A stretch of DNA of 64,000 bases from Burkholderia territorii (GCF_902833055.1 NZ_CADFEJ010000017.1:97415-161414), one strand, 5' to 3'. Positions 33,803 to 44,402 are shown, numbered from the stretch's first letter. Made by a program: numbers and translations. The notes: generated by a model not told the origin, from the sequence alone.

Positions 33803-35572
33803 ATGACCCAATCGATCGATCCCGTCCGCTCCGCCCCCGACGCGCCGCAGGACGAGCGCCCGGTATCCGCATGGAGCCTCATCAAGCCCTACTGGGTGTC
33901 GTCCGAATGGAAAATCGCGTGGGGGCTGCTGATCACGATCATCGCGATCAATCTCTGCGTGGTCTGGATCAACGTGAAGCTGAACAAGTGGAACGTGGGG
34001 TTCTACAACGCGCTGCAATCGAAGAACGTTCACGATTTCCCCGACCTGTTGATGCAGTTCTCGGGATTCGCGTTCGCGTTCATCATCCTCGCCGTGTACG
34101 GCCGTTACCTGCGCCAGATGCTCGGGTTCCGCTGGCGCCAGTGGCTCACCGAGCGCTTCCTCGGCCAATGGCTCGGCGATCGCGCGTTCTACCGGATCGA
34201 GCGCGACCGCCTCGCCGACAACCCCGATCAGCGGATCACCGACGACCTCCAGTCGTTCGCGACGACGACGCTCACGTTGTCGCTCGACCTGCTGTCGACG
34301 GTCGTCACGCTCGTGTCGTTCATCACGATCCTGTGGTCGCTCGCGGGCGCGCTGACGATTACGCTGGGTGCTACGCCTGTCGCGATCCCCGGGTACATGG
34401 TCTGGGCGGCCGCACTATATGCGGTGGTCGGTTCGCTGCTCATCCAGAAGGTCGGTCACCCGCTCGTGTCGATCAACTACCAGCAACAGCGCGTCGAGGC
34501 CGACTTCCGCTTCGGCCTGATCCGCGTGCGCGAGAACGCCGAGCAGATCGCGTTCTACGACGGCGAGAAAACCGAGATCGGCACCGCGCAGGCGCTGTTC
34601 ATGCGCATTCGCGACAACTGGTGGCGCGTGATGAAGTACACGAAGCGCCTCACGTTCGTGCTCAGCTTCTACGGGCAGATCGCGATCATCTTCCCGCTCG
34701 TCGTCGCGGCGCCGCGCTATTTCGCGGGCGCGTTCTCGTTCGGCGTGCTGATGCAGATTGCGTCCGCGTTCGGCACCGTCAGCGACTCGTTCTCGTGGTT
34801 CATCAACAGTTACTCGACCCTCGTCGAATGGCGCGCGACCGTCAACCGTCTGCGTGAATTCAAGCGCGTGATGGGCACGTCGCACCTGAAGGAAAGCCTG
34901 TCGCCCGCGACCGAGCACGGCGGCATCAACCTGCACTACGTCGATGCCGCGAAGCTGTCGACGTCGTCGCTGAAACTCGCGCTGCCGAACGGCGACGCGC
35001 TCGCCAACATCGGCAACGTGACGATCGAGCCCGGCTCGCGCTGGCTGGTGATCGGCAAGTCCGGCTCCGGCAAGAGCACGTTCATGCGCGCGCTCGCGGG
35101 CCTGTGGCCGTTCGGCGACGGCGCGATCGACGCGCCGGTCGGCGCACGGATGATGTTCGTGCCGCAAACCAGCTATTTGCCGATCGGCACGCTGAAGGCC
35201 GCGCTCACCTACCCGGCCACGCCCGACGCGTTCACCGACGACGCGTGCCGCGACGCGCTGCGTGCGTGCCGCCTCGAAGACTACGTCGGGCGCCTCGACG
35301 AGACCGGCCACTGGACGCGCGTGCTGTCGCCGGGCGAACAGCAGCGTCTGGCCGGCGCGCGCGTGCTGCTGCACAAGCCGGACTTCCTGTTCCTCGACGA
35401 AGCGACCAGCGCGCTCGATGCCGACAACGAAGCGCGCCTCTATCACCTGTTCGCCGAACGGCTGCCGAAGGCCGCGATCGTCAGCATCGCGCATCGCGAA
35501 TCGCTTGCCGCGTTCCACGTCGGCACGATCAACGTCGAACGTGTGAACGACAGCGACAAGGTCGCCGCGTAA
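33803..35572 (+). CDS. SbmA/BacA-YddA type ABC transporter (fused permease-ATPase)
   Basis: The 589-residue product starts at ATG 33803 behind AGGAAGC. Residues about 35-330 are a six-helix SbmA/BacA-like membrane domain (IKPYWVSSEWKIAWGLLITI, FRLNKWNVGFYNALQ-like region, RQMLGFRWRQWLTERFLGQW). The C-terminal ATPase has Walker A GKSGSGKST, signature LSPGEQQRLAGAR and Walker B FLFLDEATSALD. Relatives import peptides, very-long-chain fatty acids or cobalamin; the substrate here cannot be told. It is monocistronic with its own terminator. Confidence 0.9.
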   Translation: MTQSIDPVRSAPDAPQDERPVSAWSLIKPYWVSSEWKIAWGLLITIIAINLCVVWINVKLNKWNVGFYNALQSKNVHDFPDLLMQFSGFAFAFIILAVYGRYLRQMLGFRWRQWLTERFLGQWLGDRAFYRIERDRLADNPDQRITDDLQSFATTTLTLSLDLLSTVVTLVSFITILWSLAGALTITLGATPVAIPGYMVWAAALYAVVGSLLIQKVGHPLVSINYQQQRVEADFRFGLIRVRENAEQIAFYDGEKTEIGTAQALFMRIRDNWWRVMKYTKRLTFVLSFYGQIAIIFPLVVAAPRYFAGAFSFGVLMQIASAFGTVSDSFSWFINSYSTLVEWRATVNRLREFKRVMGTSHLKESLSPATEHGGINLHYVDAAKLSTSSLKLALPNGDALANIGNVTIEPGSRWLVIGKSGSGKSTFMRALAGLWPFGDGAIDAPVGARMMFVPQTSYLPIGTLKAALTYPATPDAFTDDACRDALRACRLEDYVGRLDETGHWTRVLSPGEQQRLAGARVLLHKPDFLFLDEATSALDADNEARLYHLFAERLPKAAIVSIAHRESLAAFHVGTINVERVNDSDKVAA

Positions 35573-35582
35573 CCGCCAAGCA

Positions 35583-35620
35583 AAAGGCCGGCGCATACCG
35601 CGCCGGCCTTCTTCTCTTCC
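35583..35620 (+). terminator. Rho-independent terminator of the SbmA-type transporter
   Basis: Arms AAGGCCGGCGC and GCGCCGGCCTT enclose a short ATACC loop and are followed by CTTCTCTTCCTC. It lies 10 bases after the stop. Confidence 0.75.
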
Positions 35621-35640
35621 TCGTCGCTCCCGCCTTCCCG

Positions 35641-36189
35641 CTACGCCGGCCCGACCGGCACCGACACGATCGGCACATGCGACACGCCGTCGTGCGACAG
35701 CCGGCTTTCGAACAACGTCAGCGCGACGAAACGCAGCGCAACCGGCCGCCCCGTCGCGCCGCCGTGCGCGGGCTGCCCGTCCGCGTCGCGCGGCAGCCGC
35801 GCGAGCGTGACGTGCGGCCTGAACGGCCGGCGCTCGGCCGGCACGCCCAGTTCGCACAGCAGCGCGGACAAATCGGCATTCAGCGCCGCGCAGGCGGGAT
35901 CGGGCGCGAGTTCCGCGACGATCAGTCTCGCGCGCGGCAGGCTCGGCCACCACGCAATGCGCTCGACCGGCTGCAACGGCAGCGCATGCGCGGCCGCGAG
36001 CGCCGGCAGGCGCGCGGCCAGCGCATCGCAACGCGCGCGTTCGATTGCACCGATGAACGCGAGCGTCACGTGCAGTTGCGCGGGCAGCGTGCGCCGCGCG
36101 CCTCGGGTGACCGGCAACGCGTGCAGCGCGTCGCGCGATGCCGCATCGGGCATCAGCGCGACGAACGCACGGAGCCGGTCGCCGTTCAT
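35641..36189 (-). CDS. thpR: 2'-5' RNA ligase / RNA 2',3'-cyclic phosphodiesterase family protein
   Basis: The 182-residue product has both HxTx motifs of the 2H phosphoesterase fold: LHVTLAFIG and RPHVTLARL. Family members open 2',3'-cyclic phosphates and can join tRNA halves in vitro; the biological role is unclear. It overlaps the symporter gene by ATGA, an unlikely functional pair that probably reflects packing. Confidence 0.9.
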   Translation of the reverse strand: MNGDRLRAFVALMPDAASRDALHALPVTRGARRTLPAQLHVTLAFIGAIERARCDALAARLPALAAAHALPLQPVERIAWWPSLPRARLIVAELAPDPACAALNADLSALLCELGVPAERRPFRPHVTLARLPRDADGQPAHGGATGRPVALRFVALTLFESRLSHDGVSHVPIVSVPVGPA

Positions 36190-37676
36190 GACTCGCGCAC
36201 CGTCACGCGCGCTTCGGCCACCGCATCGACCGACGCCGGACGCTGCGGCAACGGGCCGTGCTCGCCCCACACGTCGGCCGGCAGCACGCGCGCGAGCTCG
36301 GGAATCGTGTTGCGCGTAAACACCGGATCGGCAATGCCCTGCGCGCGCTGCTGGCGGTAGTCGCGCCACGCGGCATGCGCATACTTGCCGAGTGCGAGAA
36401 TCGCGACCAGGTTGATGATCGCCATCAGGCCCATGCTCGTATCGGCCATCGCCCACACGAGCGGCAGTTGCCCGACGCTGCCGAACATCACCATGCCGAG
36501 CACCGCGATGCGGAACAGCGGCAGCACGCCGCGCCGCTTCGTGATGAAGTCGACGTTGCCTTCCGCGTACGCGTAATTGCCGATCACCGACGAGTACGCG
36601 AAGAAGAAGATCGCGACGGCCATGTAGATGCCGCCCCAGTCGCCGACGTGGCTCGCGATCGCGCGCTGCGTGAGCGCCGCGCCTTCCATGCCGGTGCCGA
36701 GCTCGTACTGGCCCGACAGCAGGATCACGAACGCGGTCGCGCTGCAGATCACGATCGTGTCGACGAACACGCCGAGCATCTGGATCAGCCCCTGCACGAC
36801 CGGATGCCGCACGCTCGCGGTCGCGGCCGCGTTCGGTGCGCTGCCCATGCCGGCCTCGTTCGAGAACAACCCGCGCTTCACGCCCATCGACACTGCCTGA
36901 CTGATCGCGTAGCCGGTCAGGCCGCCTGCCGCCTGCTCGAGCCCGAACGCGCTCTTCACGATCAGCGCGAGCACTTCCGGCACCAGCGCGACGTGCGTCG
37001 CGACCGCATAGACGGCCAGCGCGAGATAGCCGATCGCCATCACCGGCACGATCACCTGGGCGACCGACGCGATGCGGCGAATCCCGCCGAAGATGAGCGG
37101 CGCGGTGAGCAGCACGAGGCCGAGGCCGACCGATTCGCGGCTCCAGCCGAACGACGTGTTGAACGCGTCGGCGATCGCATTGGCCTGCACTGCGTTGAAC
37201 ACGAAGCCGAACGCGAGGATCAGCGACAGCGAGAACAGCACGCCGAAGCCGCGCGAGCGCAGGCCCGTCTGGATGTAGTACGCGGGGCCGCCGCGATAGC
37301 TGCCGTCCGGATGCGAAACCTTGAAGATCTGCGCGAGCGTCGCCTCGACGAACGCCGACGACATCCCGACGAGCGCCGTCATCCACATCCAGAAGATCGC
37401 GCCCGGCCCGCCGACCGTCAGCGCGACCGCGACACCGGCGATGTTGCCGGTGCCCACGCGGCTCGCGAGCCCGGTCGCGAACGCCTGGAACGACGAGATG
37501 CTGCCCGGTTCGCCCTTGCTGCCGACCAGCTTGATGCTGAGAAACAGCGCCTTCAGTTGGATCATCCGGAACCGCAACGTGAACCACGCGCCGGCGCCGA
37601 GCAGCAGCGCGATCAGCACGTAATTCCACAGCACGCCGTTGACGGCGTCGATCAGCCCATGCACGAATGCTTCCAT
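36186..37676 (-). CDS. Alanine/glycine:sodium symporter (AGCS family)
   Basis: The 496-residue product has about ten membrane helices and the AGCS hallmarks: KGEPGSISSFQAFATGLASR, GTGNIAGVAVALTVGGPGAI and KRGLFSNEAGMGSAPNAAAT. These carriers import alanine or glycine with sodium. It starts MEAFVHGLIDAVNGVLWNYV at 37676. The upstream 290 bases (37677-37967) contain its promoter region and the gltD terminator and no other gene. Confidence 0.93.
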   Translation of the reverse strand: MEAFVHGLIDAVNGVLWNYVLIALLLGAGAWFTLRFRMIQLKALFLSIKLVGSKGEPGSISSFQAFATGLASRVGTGNIAGVAVALTVGGPGAIFWMWMTALVGMSSAFVEATLAQIFKVSHPDGSYRGGPAYYIQTGLRSRGFGVLFSLSLILAFGFVFNAVQANAIADAFNTSFGWSRESVGLGLVLLTAPLIFGGIRRIASVAQVIVPVMAIGYLALAVYAVATHVALVPEVLALIVKSAFGLEQAAGGLTGYAISQAVSMGVKRGLFSNEAGMGSAPNAAATASVRHPVVQGLIQMLGVFVDTIVICSATAFVILLSGQYELGTGMEGAALTQRAIASHVGDWGGIYMAVAIFFFAYSSVIGNYAYAEGNVDFITKRRGVLPLFRIAVLGMVMFGSVGQLPLVWAMADTSMGLMAIINLVAILALGKYAHAAWRDYRQQRAQGIADPVFTRNTIPELARVLPADVWGEHGPLPQRPASVDAVAEARVTVRES

Positions 37677-37905
37677 TCAGAGTCCTTGTAAAAGGGGTCA
37701 TATACACGGCCGCAGAACACGGCCGGGGGCGACATGATATGACAGTTTTCAAGGATTATTACAAAATGAAAGTTTAGAGATAACGCAATATCGGCGCCCG
37801 ATGCGATCAGGTTAGGCGATGCTGAATGAAGATGCGGATGCTCATCGACACGAGCGGGCGCCGAAGGCGTGCAGCGAGGTCGGCCATTCGCGGCGCTCGC
37901 CGCAT

Positions 37906-37938
37906 AAAAAAACCGGGCGCCCTTTCGGACGCCCGGCT
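37906..37938 (-). terminator. Rho-independent terminator of gltBD
   Basis: On the minus strand CCGGGCGTCC-GAAA-GGGCGCCCGG forms a 10-base-pair stem with a GAAA tetraloop, followed directly by TTTTTTTATG. It lies 30 bases after the gltD stop. Confidence 0.9.
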
Positions 37939-37967
37939 TTCTTCGAAATCCGCTCGCGCGCTTTTGC

Positions 37968-39434
37968 TTAGCGCGGCAGTTCCGAATGCCCCATCAGGTA
38001 CGCGTCGACCGAGCGCGCGCACTGGCGGCCTTCGCGGATCGCCCAGACGACGAGCGACTGGCCGCGGCGCATGTCGCCCGCCGCGAACACCTTGTCGACC
38101 GACGTGTAGTACGAGCGGTCGCCTTCGGTCGCCGCGCGCGCGTTGCCGCGTGCATCCTTCGCGACGCCGAACGCCTCGAGCACGGGGGCTGCCGGCTGTG
38201 TGAAGCCCATCGCGAGCAGCACCAGATCGGCCTTCATCTCGAACTCGGAGCCCGGCACTTCCTGCATCTTGCCGTCCTTCCACTCGACGCGCACCGCGAT
38301 CAGCTTCTCGACCTTGCCGTTCTTGCCTTCGAGACGCTTCGTCGCGACCGCCCAGTCACGCTGGCAGCCTTCCTCGTGCGACGACGACGTGCGCAGCTTG
38401 ATCGGCCAGTACGGCCACACGAGCGGCTTGTTTTCCTCTTCGGGCGGCTGCGGCAGCAGCTCGAACTGCGTGACCTGCTTCGCGCCGTGACGGTTCGACG
38501 TGCCGACGCAGTCCGAACCCGTATCGCCGCCGCCGATCACGATCACGTGCTTGCCCTTCGCGACGAGCTGGTCGACGAGCTTGTCGCCCGCGTTCACCCG
38601 GTTCTGCTGCGGCAGGAAGTCCATCGCGAAATGCACGCCGGCGAGCTCGCGGCCCGGTACCGGCAGGTCGCGCGGCGTTTCCGAGCCGCCCGCGATCACG
38701 ACCGCGTCGAATTCTTCCTTCAGCGTCTCCGGCGAAATGGTTTCCTTCGCGAGATTGCCGATCGACTCGGGCAGCGGATCCTTGCCGATGAACACGCTGG
38801 TGCGGAAGGTCACGCCTTCCGCTTCCATCTGGCGCATGCGGCGGTCGATCAGCCACTTCTCGAGCTTGAAATCGGGGATCCCGTAACGCAGCAGGCCGCC
38901 GATGCGATCGTTCTTCTCGAACACCGTCACGTCGTGGCCGGCGCGCGCAAGTTGCTGCGCGGCCGCGAGGCCCGCCGGGCCCGAACCGACGATCGCGACC
39001 TTCTTGCCCGTCTTGTGCTCGGCCGGCAGCGGCTTCACCCAGCCTTCCGCCCAGGCCTTGTCGATGATCGCGTGCTCGATCGACTTGATGCCGACCGGAT
39101 CGTTGTTGATCCCGAGCGTGCAGGCTGCCTCGCACGGCGCCGGGCAGATGCGGCCCGTGAACTCCGGAAAGTTGTTGGTCGAATGCAGGACTTCGATCGC
39201 CTGCTGCCAGTCCTGGCGGTAAACGAGATCGTTGAAGTCCGGGATGATGTTGTTGACCGGGCAGCCGTTGTTGCAGAACGGGATGCCGCAGTCCATGCAG
39301 CGCGCGCCCTGGACCTTCGCGTCCGCGTCGGTCAGCGCCGCGACGAATTCCTTGTAGTGCTTCACGCGCGTGAGCGGTGCTTCGTACGCCTCGTGGCGGC
39401 GTTCGAACTCCAGAAAACCGGTTGCCTTGCCCAT
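37968..39434 (-). CDS. gltD: Glutamate synthase (NADPH), small subunit
   Basis: The 488-residue flavoprotein supplies electrons to GltB. The N-terminal [4Fe-4S] cysteines are in RCMDCGIPFCNNGCPV and the second set in CPAPCEAACT. FAD binding is at VAIVGSGPAGLAAAQQLA and NADPH binding at VIVIGGGDTGSD. The start at 39434 (MGKATGFLEFERRHEAYEAP) matches the family. It is 85 bases after gltB. Confidence 0.95.
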   Translation of the reverse strand: MGKATGFLEFERRHEAYEAPLTRVKHYKEFVAALTDADAKVQGARCMDCGIPFCNNGCPVNNIIPDFNDLVYRQDWQQAIEVLHSTNNFPEFTGRICPAPCEAACTLGINNDPVGIKSIEHAIIDKAWAEGWVKPLPAEHKTGKKVAIVGSGPAGLAAAQQLARAGHDVTVFEKNDRIGGLLRYGIPDFKLEKWLIDRRMRQMEAEGVTFRTSVFIGKDPLPESIGNLAKETISPETLKEEFDAVVIAGGSETPRDLPVPGRELAGVHFAMDFLPQQNRVNAGDKLVDQLVAKGKHVIVIGGGDTGSDCVGTSNRHGAKQVTQFELLPQPPEEENKPLVWPYWPIKLRTSSSHEEGCQRDWAVATKRLEGKNGKVEKLIAVRVEWKDGKMQEVPGSEFEMKADLVLLAMGFTQPAAPVLEAFGVAKDARGNARAATEGDRSYYTSVDKVFAAGDMRRGQSLVVWAIREGRQCARSVDAYLMGHSELPR

Positions 39435-39519
39435 AAGGTGCTCTTCTGTTCGGTGTATCGGGTGGGGGAGCCGCGCGCGGCAATGATCCGCGCGCGGCAT
39501 TCGCTATGTCGTTCGTCGC

Positions 39520-42500
39520 TCAGGCGGCCAGCACTTCCTTCGCCGCCTTCTTCGCACCGATCTCGCCCAGCGCGCGCTTGTATTCGTGCGGGAACACCTT
39601 CACGAACTGGCGCCGCGCCGCGTCCCAGTTTTCCAGCAGCGACTTCGCGCGCGGCGAACCCGTGAACTGGAAATGACGCTCGACGAGCCCCTTGAGCAAC
39701 GCTTCGTCCGTCGTGCCCTCATGCCAGAGCGCGCGGTCGACCGTGCGCTCCTGCTCGGCCTGCTGCAGCACCGGCTCGAGCGCGACCATCGACTTGTTGC
39801 ACTTCGCCGCGAACGTGCCTTCCGGATCGTAGATGTACGCGAGGCCACCCGACATGCCGGCCGCGAAGTTGCGCCCGGTTTCGCCGAGCACGACGACCGT
39901 GCCGCCCGTCATGTATTCGCAACCGTGGTCGCCCGTGCCCTCGACGACGGCCGTCGCGCCCGAGTTGCGCACGCAGAAGCGCTCGCCGGCGACGCCGCGG
40001 AAGAACGATTCGCCTTCGATCGCGCCATACATCACCGTGTTGCCGCAGATGATGTTTTCCTCGGACTTGCCGCGGAAGTCGTTGGTCGGACGGATGATGA
40101 TCCGGCCGCCCGACAGGCCCTTGCCGACGTAGTCGTTGCCGTCGCCGACGAGGTCGAGCGTCACGCCCTTCGCGAGGAATGCGCCGAAGCTCTGGCCGGC
40201 CGTGCCCTTCAGCTGGATGTGCACCGCGTCGTCGGCCAGGCCGTCGTGGCCGTGCTTCTTCGCGATCACGCCCGACAGCATCGCGCCGACCGTGCGGTTC
40301 ACGTTGCGCACCGGCTGGATGAACGACACATGCTCGCCGTTCTCGATCGCGGCCTTCGCCTTCTCGATCAGCACGTGGTCGAGCGCGCGCTCGAGGCCGT
40401 GATCCTGCACGTCGACATGACGCCGTGCGACGTCCTCGCATTCTTCCGGCTGGTAGAACACGCGCGAGAAGTCGAGGCCCTTCGCCTTCCAGTGCTCGAT
40501 GCCCTTGCGCGTATCGAGCAGGTCGGCGCGGCCGATCAGGTCGTCGAACTTCGCGATGCCGAGCTGCGCCATGATCTCGCGCACTTCCTCGGCGACGAAG
40601 AAGAAGTAGTTCACGACGTGCTCGGGCTGGCCCTTGAACTTCGCACGCAGCACCGGATCCTGCGTCGCGACGCCGACCGGGCACGTGTTCAGGTGGCACT
40701 TGCGCATCATGATGCAGCCTTCGACGACGAGCGGCGCCGTCGCGAAGCCGAATTCGTCCGCGCCGAGCAGCGCGCCGATCACGACGTCGCGGCCCGTCTT
40801 CATCTGGCCGTCGGCCTGCACGCGGATGCGGCCGCGCAGGCGGTTCAGCACCAGCGTCTGCTGCGTTTCGGCAAGGCCGAGCTCCCACGGCGTGCCCGCG
40901 TGCTTCACCGACGACAGCGGCGATGCGCCCGTGCCGCCGTCGTGGCCGGCGATCACGACGTGATCGGCCTTCGCCTTCGCGACACCGGCCGCGACCGTGC
41001 CGACGCCTACTTCCGACACCAGCTTCACCGAGATGCTCGCGCTCGGGTTCACGTTCTTCAGGTCGTGGATCAGTTGCGCCAGATCCTCGATCGAGTAGAT
41101 GTCGTGGTGCGGCGGCGGCGAGATCAGGCCGACGCCCGGCACCGAGTAACGCAGCTTGCCGATGTATTCCGACACCTTGTGGCCCGGCAGCTGGCCGCCT
41201 TCGCCGGGCTTCGCGCCCTGCGCCATCTTGATCTGGATCTGGTCGGCCGATGCCAGGTACTCGGCGGTGACGCCGAAGCGGCCCGACGCGACCTGCTTGA
41301 TCTTCGAGCGCAGCGAATCGCCGTCCTTCAGCGCAATGTCGCTGACGATCTCGTCGCCGATCACCGACTTCAGCGTCTCGCCCGACTTGATCGGAATGCC
41401 GCGCAGTTCGTTGCGGTAGCGCTTCTCGTCCTCGCCGCCTTCGCCGGTGTTCGACTTGCCGCCGATCCGGTTCATCGCGATCGCGAGCGTCGCGTGTGCT
41501 TCGGTGCTGATCGAACCGAGCGACATCGCGCCCGTCGCAAAGCGCTTGACGATCTCCTTGGCCGGCTCGACGTCGTCGATCGGGATCGCCTTGGTCGGCT
41601 CGACCTTGAACTCGAACAGGCCGCGGAACGTCATGTGACGCTTGGTCTGGTCGTTGATCAGGTGCGCGTATTCCTTGTACGTCTGGTAAGAGTTGCTGCG
41701 CGTCGCGTGCTGGAGCTTCGCGATCGAATCCGGCGTCCACATGTGATCTTCGCCGCGCACGCGGTACGCGTACTCGCCGCCGGCGTCGAGCATGTCGCGC
41801 AGGATCGGGTTGTCGCCGAACGCGTCGCGGTGCAGGCGGATCGCCTCTTCCGCGACTTCGAACAGGCCGATGCCGCCGACCTTCGACGCCGTGCCCTTGA
41901 AGTACTTCTCGACGAGGTCGCTCGACAGGCCGAGCGCTTCGAAGATCTGCGCGCCCGTGTACGACATGTACGTCGAGATGCCCATCTTCGACATCACCTT
42001 CTGCAGGCCCTTGCCGACCGCCTTCGTGAAGTTGTAGACGGCCTTCTCCGGCGACAGGTCGCCCGGCAGGCCTTCCGCCATCTTCGCGAGCGTTTCCATC
42101 GCGAGGTACGGGTGCACGGCTTCCGCGCCATAGCCCGCGAGCAGCGCGAAGTGGTGCGTCTCACGTGCCGAGCCCGTCTCGACGACGAGGCCCGTGCTCG
42201 TGCGCAGCCCTTGCTGGACGAGGTGCGTGTGGATCGCCGACGTGGCGAGCAGCGCCGGAATCGCGACGTGCTCGGCGTCGGTCTTGCGGTCCGACACGAT
42301 CAGGATGTTGTAGCCGGACTTCACCGCGTCGACGGCTTCCGCGCACAGCGACGCGAGGCGTGCCTCGATGCCTTCCTTGCCCCAGGCCACCGGATAGCAG
42401 ATGTTCAGCTCGTATGCGCTGAACTTGCCGCCCGTGTACTGGTCGATCGCGCGGATCTTCGCGATGTCCTTGAAGTCGAGCACCGGCTGCGACACTTCGA

Positions 42501-44223
42501 GACGCATCGGCGGGTTGATGTTGTTCGTGTCGAGCAGGTTCGGCTTCGGGCCGATGAACGACACGAGCGACATGACCATGTTCTCGCGGATCGGGTCGAT
42601 CGGCGGGTTCGTGACCTGCGCGAACAGCTGCTTGAAGTAGTGATAGAGCGTCTTGTTCTTGTTCGACATCACCGCGAGCGGCGAGTCGTTGCCCATCGAG
42701 CCGACGGCTTCCTCGCCCTGCTGCGCCATCGGCGCCATCAGGAACTTCAGGTCTTCCTGCGTGTAGCCGAACGCCTGCTGGCGGTCGAGCAGCGCGGCGC
42801 CCTGCGTGCGGCCGGCCGCGACGTCCTCGGCCTTCGGCTCGATCTCGTCGAGCTTGATGCGCACGGCGTCGATCCAGCTCTTGTACGGCTTCGCGTTCGC
42901 GAGGTTGTCCTTGAGCTCCTTGTCGTCGATGATGCGGCCGTGTTCCATGTCGATCAGGAACATCTTGCCCGGCTGCAGACGCCACTTCTTGACGATCTTC
43001 GACTCGGGGATCGGCAGCGTGCCGGCTTCCGACGCCATGATCACGAGGTCGTCGTCGGTCACGATGTAACGCGCCGGGCGCAGGCCGTTGCGGTCGAGCG
43101 TCGCGCCGATCTGGCGGCCGTCGGTGAACGCAATCGCGGCGGGGCCGTCCCACGGCTCCATCATCGCGGCGTGGTATTCGTAGAACGCGCGGCGGTTCTC
43201 GTCCATCAGCGTGTGCTGTTCCCACGCTTCCGGGATCATCATCATCACCGCGTGCACGAGCGGATAGCCGGCCATCACCAGCAGTTCGAGACAGTTGTCG
43301 AACGACGCGGTGTCGGACTGGCCCGGATAGATCAGCGGCCACAGCTTCGGCAGGTCGTCGCCCAGCACGTGCGACGCGATCGCGCCGGTGCGCGCGTTCA
43401 GCCAGTTCACGTTGCCCTTCACGGTGTTGATCTCGCCGTTGTGCGCGATCATCCGGTACGGGTGAGCCAGTTCCCATGCCGGGAACGTGTTGGTCGAGAA
43501 GCGCTGGTGCACGAGCGCGAGCGCCGACACGACGCGCTCGTCCTGCAGGTCGCGGTAGTACACGCCGACCTGGCCCGCCAGCAGCAGCCCCTTGTAGACG
43601 ACCGTGCGCGCCGACATCGACGGCACGAAGTATTCCTTGCCGTGCTTGAGCTTGAGCGCCTGGATGCGGTGGCTCGCGGTCTTGCGGATCACGTACAGCT
43701 TCCGCTCGAGCGCATCGGTCACCATGATGTCCTTGCCGCGGCCGATGAAGATCTGGCGGATCAGCGGCTCGCTCGCCTTGACCGTCGGCGAGATCGGCAT
43801 CGCATGGTCGACCGGCACGTCGCGCCAGCCGAGCACGACCTGCCCCTCCGCCCGCACCGTGCGCTCGAGCTCCTGCTCGCACGCGAGACGCGACGCGTTC
43901 TCCTTCGGCAGGAAGATCATGCCGACCCCGTATTCGCCGGCCGGCGGCAGCGTCACGCCCTGCTTCGACATTTCCTCGCGATAGAACGCGTCCGGAATCT
44001 GGATCAGGATGCCGGCGCCGTCGCCCATCAGCGGATCGGCACCGACCGCGCCGCGGTGATCGAGGTTCTCGAGGATCTTCAGACCCTGCTGAATGATCTC
44101 GTGGCTCTTCTTGCCCTTGATGTGAGCGACGAAGCCGACGCCGCAGGCGTCGTGTTCGTTTTGCGGGTCGTACAGACCTTGTGCGGCGGGCACCGCGGCG
44201 AGCGGCTGCTGGTGGTCGTTCAT
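39520..44223 (-). CDS. gltB: Glutamate synthase (NADPH), large subunit
   Basis: The 1567-residue enzyme converts glutamine and 2-oxoglutarate to two glutamates. A 26-residue propeptide precedes the glutaminase nucleophile Cys27 (EHDACGVGFVAH). Then come the class II amidotransferase domain, the central domain, the FMN-binding synthase barrel (GGKSNTGEGGEDEKRY, AGHDGGTGASPLSS) with 3Fe-4S cysteines in CIMMRKCHLNTCPVG, and the C-terminal beta-helix domain (GGTVVVLGETGRNFAAGMSG). The start at 44223 is chosen by position of Cys27; its Shine-Dalgarno is weak. Confidence 0.96.
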   Translation of the reverse strand: MNDHQQPLAAVPAAQGLYDPQNEHDACGVGFVAHIKGKKSHEIIQQGLKILENLDHRGAVGADPLMGDGAGILIQIPDAFYREEMSKQGVTLPPAGEYGVGMIFLPKENASRLACEQELERTVRAEGQVVLGWRDVPVDHAMPISPTVKASEPLIRQIFIGRGKDIMVTDALERKLYVIRKTASHRIQALKLKHGKEYFVPSMSARTVVYKGLLLAGQVGVYYRDLQDERVVSALALVHQRFSTNTFPAWELAHPYRMIAHNGEINTVKGNVNWLNARTGAIASHVLGDDLPKLWPLIYPGQSDTASFDNCLELLVMAGYPLVHAVMMMIPEAWEQHTLMDENRRAFYEYHAAMMEPWDGPAAIAFTDGRQIGATLDRNGLRPARYIVTDDDLVIMASEAGTLPIPESKIVKKWRLQPGKMFLIDMEHGRIIDDKELKDNLANAKPYKSWIDAVRIKLDEIEPKAEDVAAGRTQGAALLDRQQAFGYTQEDLKFLMAPMAQQGEEAVGSMGNDSPLAVMSNKNKTLYHYFKQLFAQVTNPPIDPIRENMVMSLVSFIGPKPNLLDTNNINPPMRLEVSQPVLDFKDIAKIRAIDQYTGGKFSAYELNICYPVAWGKEGIEARLASLCAEAVDAVKSGYNILIVSDRKTDAEHVAIPALLATSAIHTHLVQQGLRTSTGLVVETGSARETHHFALLAGYGAEAVHPYLAMETLAKMAEGLPGDLSPEKAVYNFTKAVGKGLQKVMSKMGISTYMSYTGAQIFEALGLSSDLVEKYFKGTASKVGGIGLFEVAEEAIRLHRDAFGDNPILRDMLDAGGEYAYRVRGEDHMWTPDSIAKLQHATRSNSYQTYKEYAHLINDQTKRHMTFRGLFEFKVEPTKAIPIDDVEPAKEIVKRFATGAMSLGSISTEAHATLAIAMNRIGGKSNTGEGGEDEKRYRNELRGIPIKSGETLKSVIGDEIVSDIALKDGDSLRSKIKQVASGRFGVTAEYLASADQIQIKMAQGAKPGEGGQLPGHKVSEYIGKLRYSVPGVGLISPPPHHDIYSIEDLAQLIHDLKNVNPSASISVKLVSEVGVGTVAAGVAKAKADHVVIAGHDGGTGASPLSSVKHAGTPWELGLAETQQTLVLNRLRGRIRVQADGQMKTGRDVVIGALLGADEFGFATAPLVVEGCIMMRKCHLNTCPVGVATQDPVLRAKFKGQPEHVVNYFFFVAEEVREIMAQLGIAKFDDLIGRADLLDTRKGIEHWKAKGLDFSRVFYQPEECEDVARRHVDVQDHGLERALDHVLIEKAKAAIENGEHVSFIQPVRNVNRTVGAMLSGVIAKKHGHDGLADDAVHIQLKGTAGQSFGAFLAKGVTLDLVGDGNDYVGKGLSGGRIIIRPTNDFRGKSEENIICGNTVMYGAIEGESFFRGVAGERFCVRNSGATAVVEGTGDHGCEYMTGGTVVVLGETGRNFAAGMSGGLAYIYDPEGTFAAKCNKSMVALEPVLQQAEQERTVDRALWHEGTTDEALLKGLVERHFQFTGSPRAKSLLENWDAARRQFVKVFPHEYKRALGEIGAKKAAKEVLAA

Positions 44224-44402
44224 GGGGACACCGTCGTAAAGGGGCCGCGAGGGCCGTTGAACCATTTTCTTGTTGCCGTCGATCCCGCTCCCGACGGGAG
44301 ACGGCACGGCCGACAGTGGTTGGGCAAGCTTCACCCGGGCCACCGGAATTCGGAATATACGCGACGAATCAAAGGAATAGCAACAAAAACCGCTTGATCG
44401 AA

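Noticed and set aside
39586..44397. 1603-codon open frame on the plus strand opposite gltB
   Set aside because: It is the antisense shadow of gltB in GC-rich DNA, rich in Arg/His/Asp/Val with no family resemblance; gltB itself is unmistakable.
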